This document shows, one piece after another, positions 15,294 to 17,053 of a DNA stretch of 17,053 nt; within the stretch, counting starts at the first letter, position 1; the number at the start of each line of letters is the position of its first letter. Source of the DNA: Elusimicrobiota bacterium (GTDB lineage: Bacteria > Elusimicrobiota > Elusimicrobia > UBA1565 > UBA9628); contig JAQUMZ010000014.1 in NCBI GenBank assembly GCA_028717865.1, positions 1 to 17,053 of the forward strand. Direction: 5' to 3'. The position numbers and the translations under genes were made by a program. A model generated the notes under the pieces. The model had not been told where the DNA came from, ran no database searches, and was given only the letters and a program-made list of their open reading frames with translations.

Positions 15294-16316
15294 ATGCGCC
15301 TGCTGGTCACCGGCGGCCTGGGCTTTATCGGGTCGAACTTCATCCGCCATTTCCTTGCCCGCAATCCGGCCGCGCGCGTCGTCAACCTGGACCTGCGCAC
15401 CTACGCGGGCAACCCCGCCAATCTGGCCGGCCTGGCCGCCGGCCGGCGCTACCGCTGGGTCCGGGGCGACATCGCCGACCCCGCGGCGGTCGACCGGGCC
15501 ATGAAGGGCGCCGACGCCGTGGTGCATTTCGCGGCCGAGACCCACGTGGACCGCTCGATACTCGACGCCTCGGCCTTCCTGCGCACTAACGTCGTGGGCA
15601 CCCAGGTCCTGCTCGACGCGGCCCTGCGCCGCCGGGTCGGCCGCTTCGTGCACGTAGGCACCGACGAGGTCTACGGCAGCGTGGCCCGGGGATTATCCCG
15701 GGAGGGCGACGTCCTGGCCCCCAACAGCCCCTACGCCGCCTCCAAGGCGGCGGCGGACCTGCTGGTGCGCTCCTACACGGTCACCCACGGCCTGCCGGCC
15801 GTGATCACGCGCGCCTCCAACAATTTCGGGCCGTACCAATATCCGGAGAAGGCCCTGCCGCTGATGATCACCAACTGGCTGGGCGGCCGGCCCTTTCCGC
15901 TCTACGGCGACGGCCGCAACGTGCGCGACTGGCTCTTCGTGCTCGACCACGCCCGGGCCCTGGAGCTGGTCCTGCGCAAGGGCCGGCCGGGCGAGATATA
16001 CAATATCGGCGGCACGCATTCCTGCGACAACCGCGGGCTTATCGATGCGGTCCGGTGCGTCATGGGCGTGGGGCCGGAGCTCGTGCGCCGGGTGCCGGAC
16101 CGGCCGGGCCACGACCGGCGCTACGCCCTGGACTGCGGCAAGCTCAAGGCCCTGGGATTTTCGCACGCCTACGATTTCAAGGCCGCCCTGCGCCTGACGG
16201 TGGAGTGGTACCGGGCGCACGAGCCGTGGTGGCGGCCACTCAAGGCCGCCGGCGGCTACCGGGCGTACTACCGCGCGCAGTACGCCCGCCGGCTGGGAGG
16301 CCCGCGTGGCCGCTAG
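15294..16316 (+). CDS. rfbB: dTDP-glucose 4,6-dehydratase
   Basis: Converts dTDP-glucose to dTDP-4-keto-6-deoxyglucose, the branch point for rhamnose and other deoxysugars. It is an extended SDR of 340 residues. The NAD motif is TGGLGFIGSNF (from T6). AAETHVDRS is the family signature. The catalytic T123-D124-E125 lies in GTDEVYGS, the feature that separates dehydratases from epimerases. YAASK has Y147 and K151. SNNFGPYQYPEK and DGRNVRDWLFV are also diagnostic. The ATG lies two bases after the epimerase stop and has no strong ribosome-binding site, so coupling is likely. The 3' end overlaps the thymidine kinase gene by 11 bases. RmlC and RmlD, needed for L-rhamnose, are not in the window. Confidence 0.95.
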   Translation: MRLLVTGGLGFIGSNFIRHFLARNPAARVVNLDLRTYAGNPANLAGLAAGRRYRWVRGDIADPAAVDRAMKGADAVVHFAAETHVDRSILDASAFLRTNVVGTQVLLDAALRRRVGRFVHVGTDEVYGSVARGLSREGDVLAPNSPYAASKAAADLLVRSYTVTHGLPAVITRASNNFGPYQYPEKALPLMITNWLGGRPFPLYGDGRNVRDWLFVLDHARALELVLRKGRPGEIYNIGGTHSCDNRGLIDAVRCVMGVGPELVRRVPDRPGHDRRYALDCGKLKALGFSHAYDFKAALRLTVEWYRAHEPWWRPLKAAGGYRAYYRAQYARRLGGPRGR

Positions 16317-16905
16317 GGCCCGCCTGAAAGGCAACCAGCGCCCTGCGGCGCCGCTGCACTGGGCCCAGGCCGGAGGCTGGATCGAGGCCGTGGTGGGCTC
16401 GATGTTCTCGGGCAAGACCCAGGAGCTCATCCGCCGCCTGCGCCTGTGCACCATCGCGCGCCAGAAGGTCCAGGTCTTCAACCACGCCCTGGACGTGCGC
16501 TACGCCAAGGACCACATCGTATCGCACGACTCCGCCAAGATCCCCTCTCAGGCGGTGGCCAAGGCCAAGGACATACTGGAGCTCGTCGCGCCCGAGACGC
16601 AGGTGGTGGGCATAGACGAGGTGCAGTTCTTCGACGAGGCCGTCGTGGAGGTCTGCGAGGCCCTGGCCGACGAGGGGCGGCGGGTCATCGTGGCCGGCCT
16701 GGACCAGGACTACCGGGGCGTGCCCTTCCCGGTGACGTCCCGCATCATGGGCGTGGCCGAGTTCGTCACGAAGAACCTGGCCGTCTGCTCGGTCTGCGGA
16801 GGCCCCGCCAACCGCTCCCAGCGGCTCTCCAGCACCAAGAAGCTCATCGAGGTGGGCGCCGCGGACAAATACGAGGCCCGCTGCCGGGCCTGCTTCCGGC
16901 GCTGA
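16306..16905 (+). CDS. tdk: Thymidine kinase (type II, zinc-binding)
   Basis: Salvage enzyme making dTMP from thymidine and ATP. The protein has 199 residues, within the usual range, with a roughly 20-residue N-terminal extension before the P-loop. The P-loop GSMFSGKT spans residues 31-38. IDEVQFFD gives D104 and the catalytic E105. VAGLDQDYRGVPF is the conserved switch region. The lasso and zinc parts have C161-x-x-C164 and C193-x-x-C196. The GTG at 16306 is supported by GGGAGG five bases upstream (16295-16300); it overlaps the dehydratase gene by 11 bases. Linkage to dTTP-consuming sugar activation suggests it may help supply dTTP for dTDP-sugars, though it may be a chance neighbour. No gene is seen after it within the window. 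Confidence 0.95.
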   Translation: MAARARLKGNQRPAAPLHWAQAGGWIEAVVGSMFSGKTQELIRRLRLCTIARQKVQVFNHALDVRYAKDHIVSHDSAKIPSQAVAKAKDILELVAPETQVVGIDEVQFFDEAVVEVCEALADEGRRVIVAGLDQDYRGVPFPVTSRIMGVAEFVTKNLAVCSVCGGPANRSQRLSSTKKLIEVGAADKYEARCRACFRR

Positions 16906-17053
16906 AAACGGCAAGCCCGGCCGTCGTACTCGAGGTTCGCGCGCGCCAGGTGGTATGCGGAACCGAAGAGATGGGCGATATCTCGCCCAGTTCCTCGAAC
17001 TTGATACTATCGGCCCGACCAAGGAATAGTCGGGCCGGCCTCGCGATCCCTGG
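16906..17053. other. Non-coding 148-base tail rich in inverted repeats
   Basis: No convincing gene starts here. Visible pairings are TGGGCGA/TCGCCCA (16972-16978 with 16983-16989, loop TATC) and GGAAC/GTTCC (16959-16963 with 16990-16994). There are also CGAGG/CCTCG (16931-16935 with 16993-16997) and GGTTC/GAACC (16934-16938 with 16960-16964). The last pair and GGAAC/GTTCC exclude each other. The stretch could be a structured 3' UTR or the leader of a gene beyond the window. An open frame from the ATG at 16971 to the edge has no ribosome-binding site. Confidence 0.4.
17011..17037. repeat. Perfect 9-9-9 inverted repeat
   Basis: CGGCCCGAC (17011-17019) and GTCGGGCCG (17029-17037) are perfect inverted copies around the loop CAAGGAATA. 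No T-tract follows, so it is not a standard intrinsic terminator. It lies just after TTGATA (17001-17006), a near-consensus -35, with a weak AATAGT at 17025-17030, so an operator or a leader hairpin are alternatives to a terminator. Confidence 0.55.

Noticed and set aside
16240..17022. Long minus-strand open frame antisense to thymidine kinase
   Set aside because: Composition is that of an antisense shadow in GC-rich DNA, and the opposite strand has a certain gene with all motifs.
16971..17053. Open plus-strand frame from an ATG to the window end as the start of a new gene
   Set aside because: No ribosome-binding site, an unremarkable Ser/Arg-rich translation, and it overlaps strong inverted repeats; too short to judge.
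16906..17053. tRNA or other known RNA gene
   Set aside because: A TTCGA-like string is present, but no cloverleaf, acceptor stem or conserved D/T-arm pattern can be built on either strand.

Overview
The window is a GC-rich, almost fully coding stretch of a bacterial chromosome: 14 protein genes, with no non-coding gap above about 150 bases. An LptD-type outer-membrane protein and dTDP-sugar genes indicate a Gram-negative (diderm) envelope. The GC bias, overlapping genes and many large multi-membrane-span proteins would fit a high-GC Elusimicrobiota-like lineage. That placement is only an impression from style, and no marker seen here fixes the phylum.

Bases 1-8036 hold a tightly packed plus-strand run: peptide chain release factor 1 (5' end cut off by the window), its methyltransferase PrmC, MurA, FolC, a ROK-family sugar kinase, LptD and a small ExoD-family membrane protein. 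Neighbours mostly overlap by 1-14 bases (ATGA, TAATG, GTGA junctions). The exception is a 68-base gap before murA, which carries a perfect TATAAT so close to the start codon that the mRNA may be leaderless.

Bases 8058-13113 hold three large polytopic membrane proteins that look like GT-C-fold glycosyltransferases. The first is a TMTC-like protein with C-terminal TPRs. The other two are clear paralogues of each other (9695-11332 on plus, 11374-13113 on minus) that meet tail to tail. The minus-strand copy is the only reversed gene in the window. It sits between two 40-base direct repeats that match at 39 of 40 positions and are built from the unit AATACGTGA plus a GC-rich tail.

Bases 13216-16905 hold a plus-strand nucleotide-sugar operon: a long-form glucose-1-phosphate thymidylyltransferase, a UDP-hexose(NAc) 4-epimerase-like SDR, dTDP-glucose 4,6-dehydratase and thymidine kinase. 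The last 148 bases are non-coding and rich in inverted repeats.

Read together, this is an envelope-building region: peptidoglycan precursor synthesis, lipopolysaccharide export to the outer membrane, activated-sugar synthesis, and membrane glycosyltransferases that could use lipid-linked sugars. The most unusual structure is the repeat-bounded inverted glycosyltransferase cassette.
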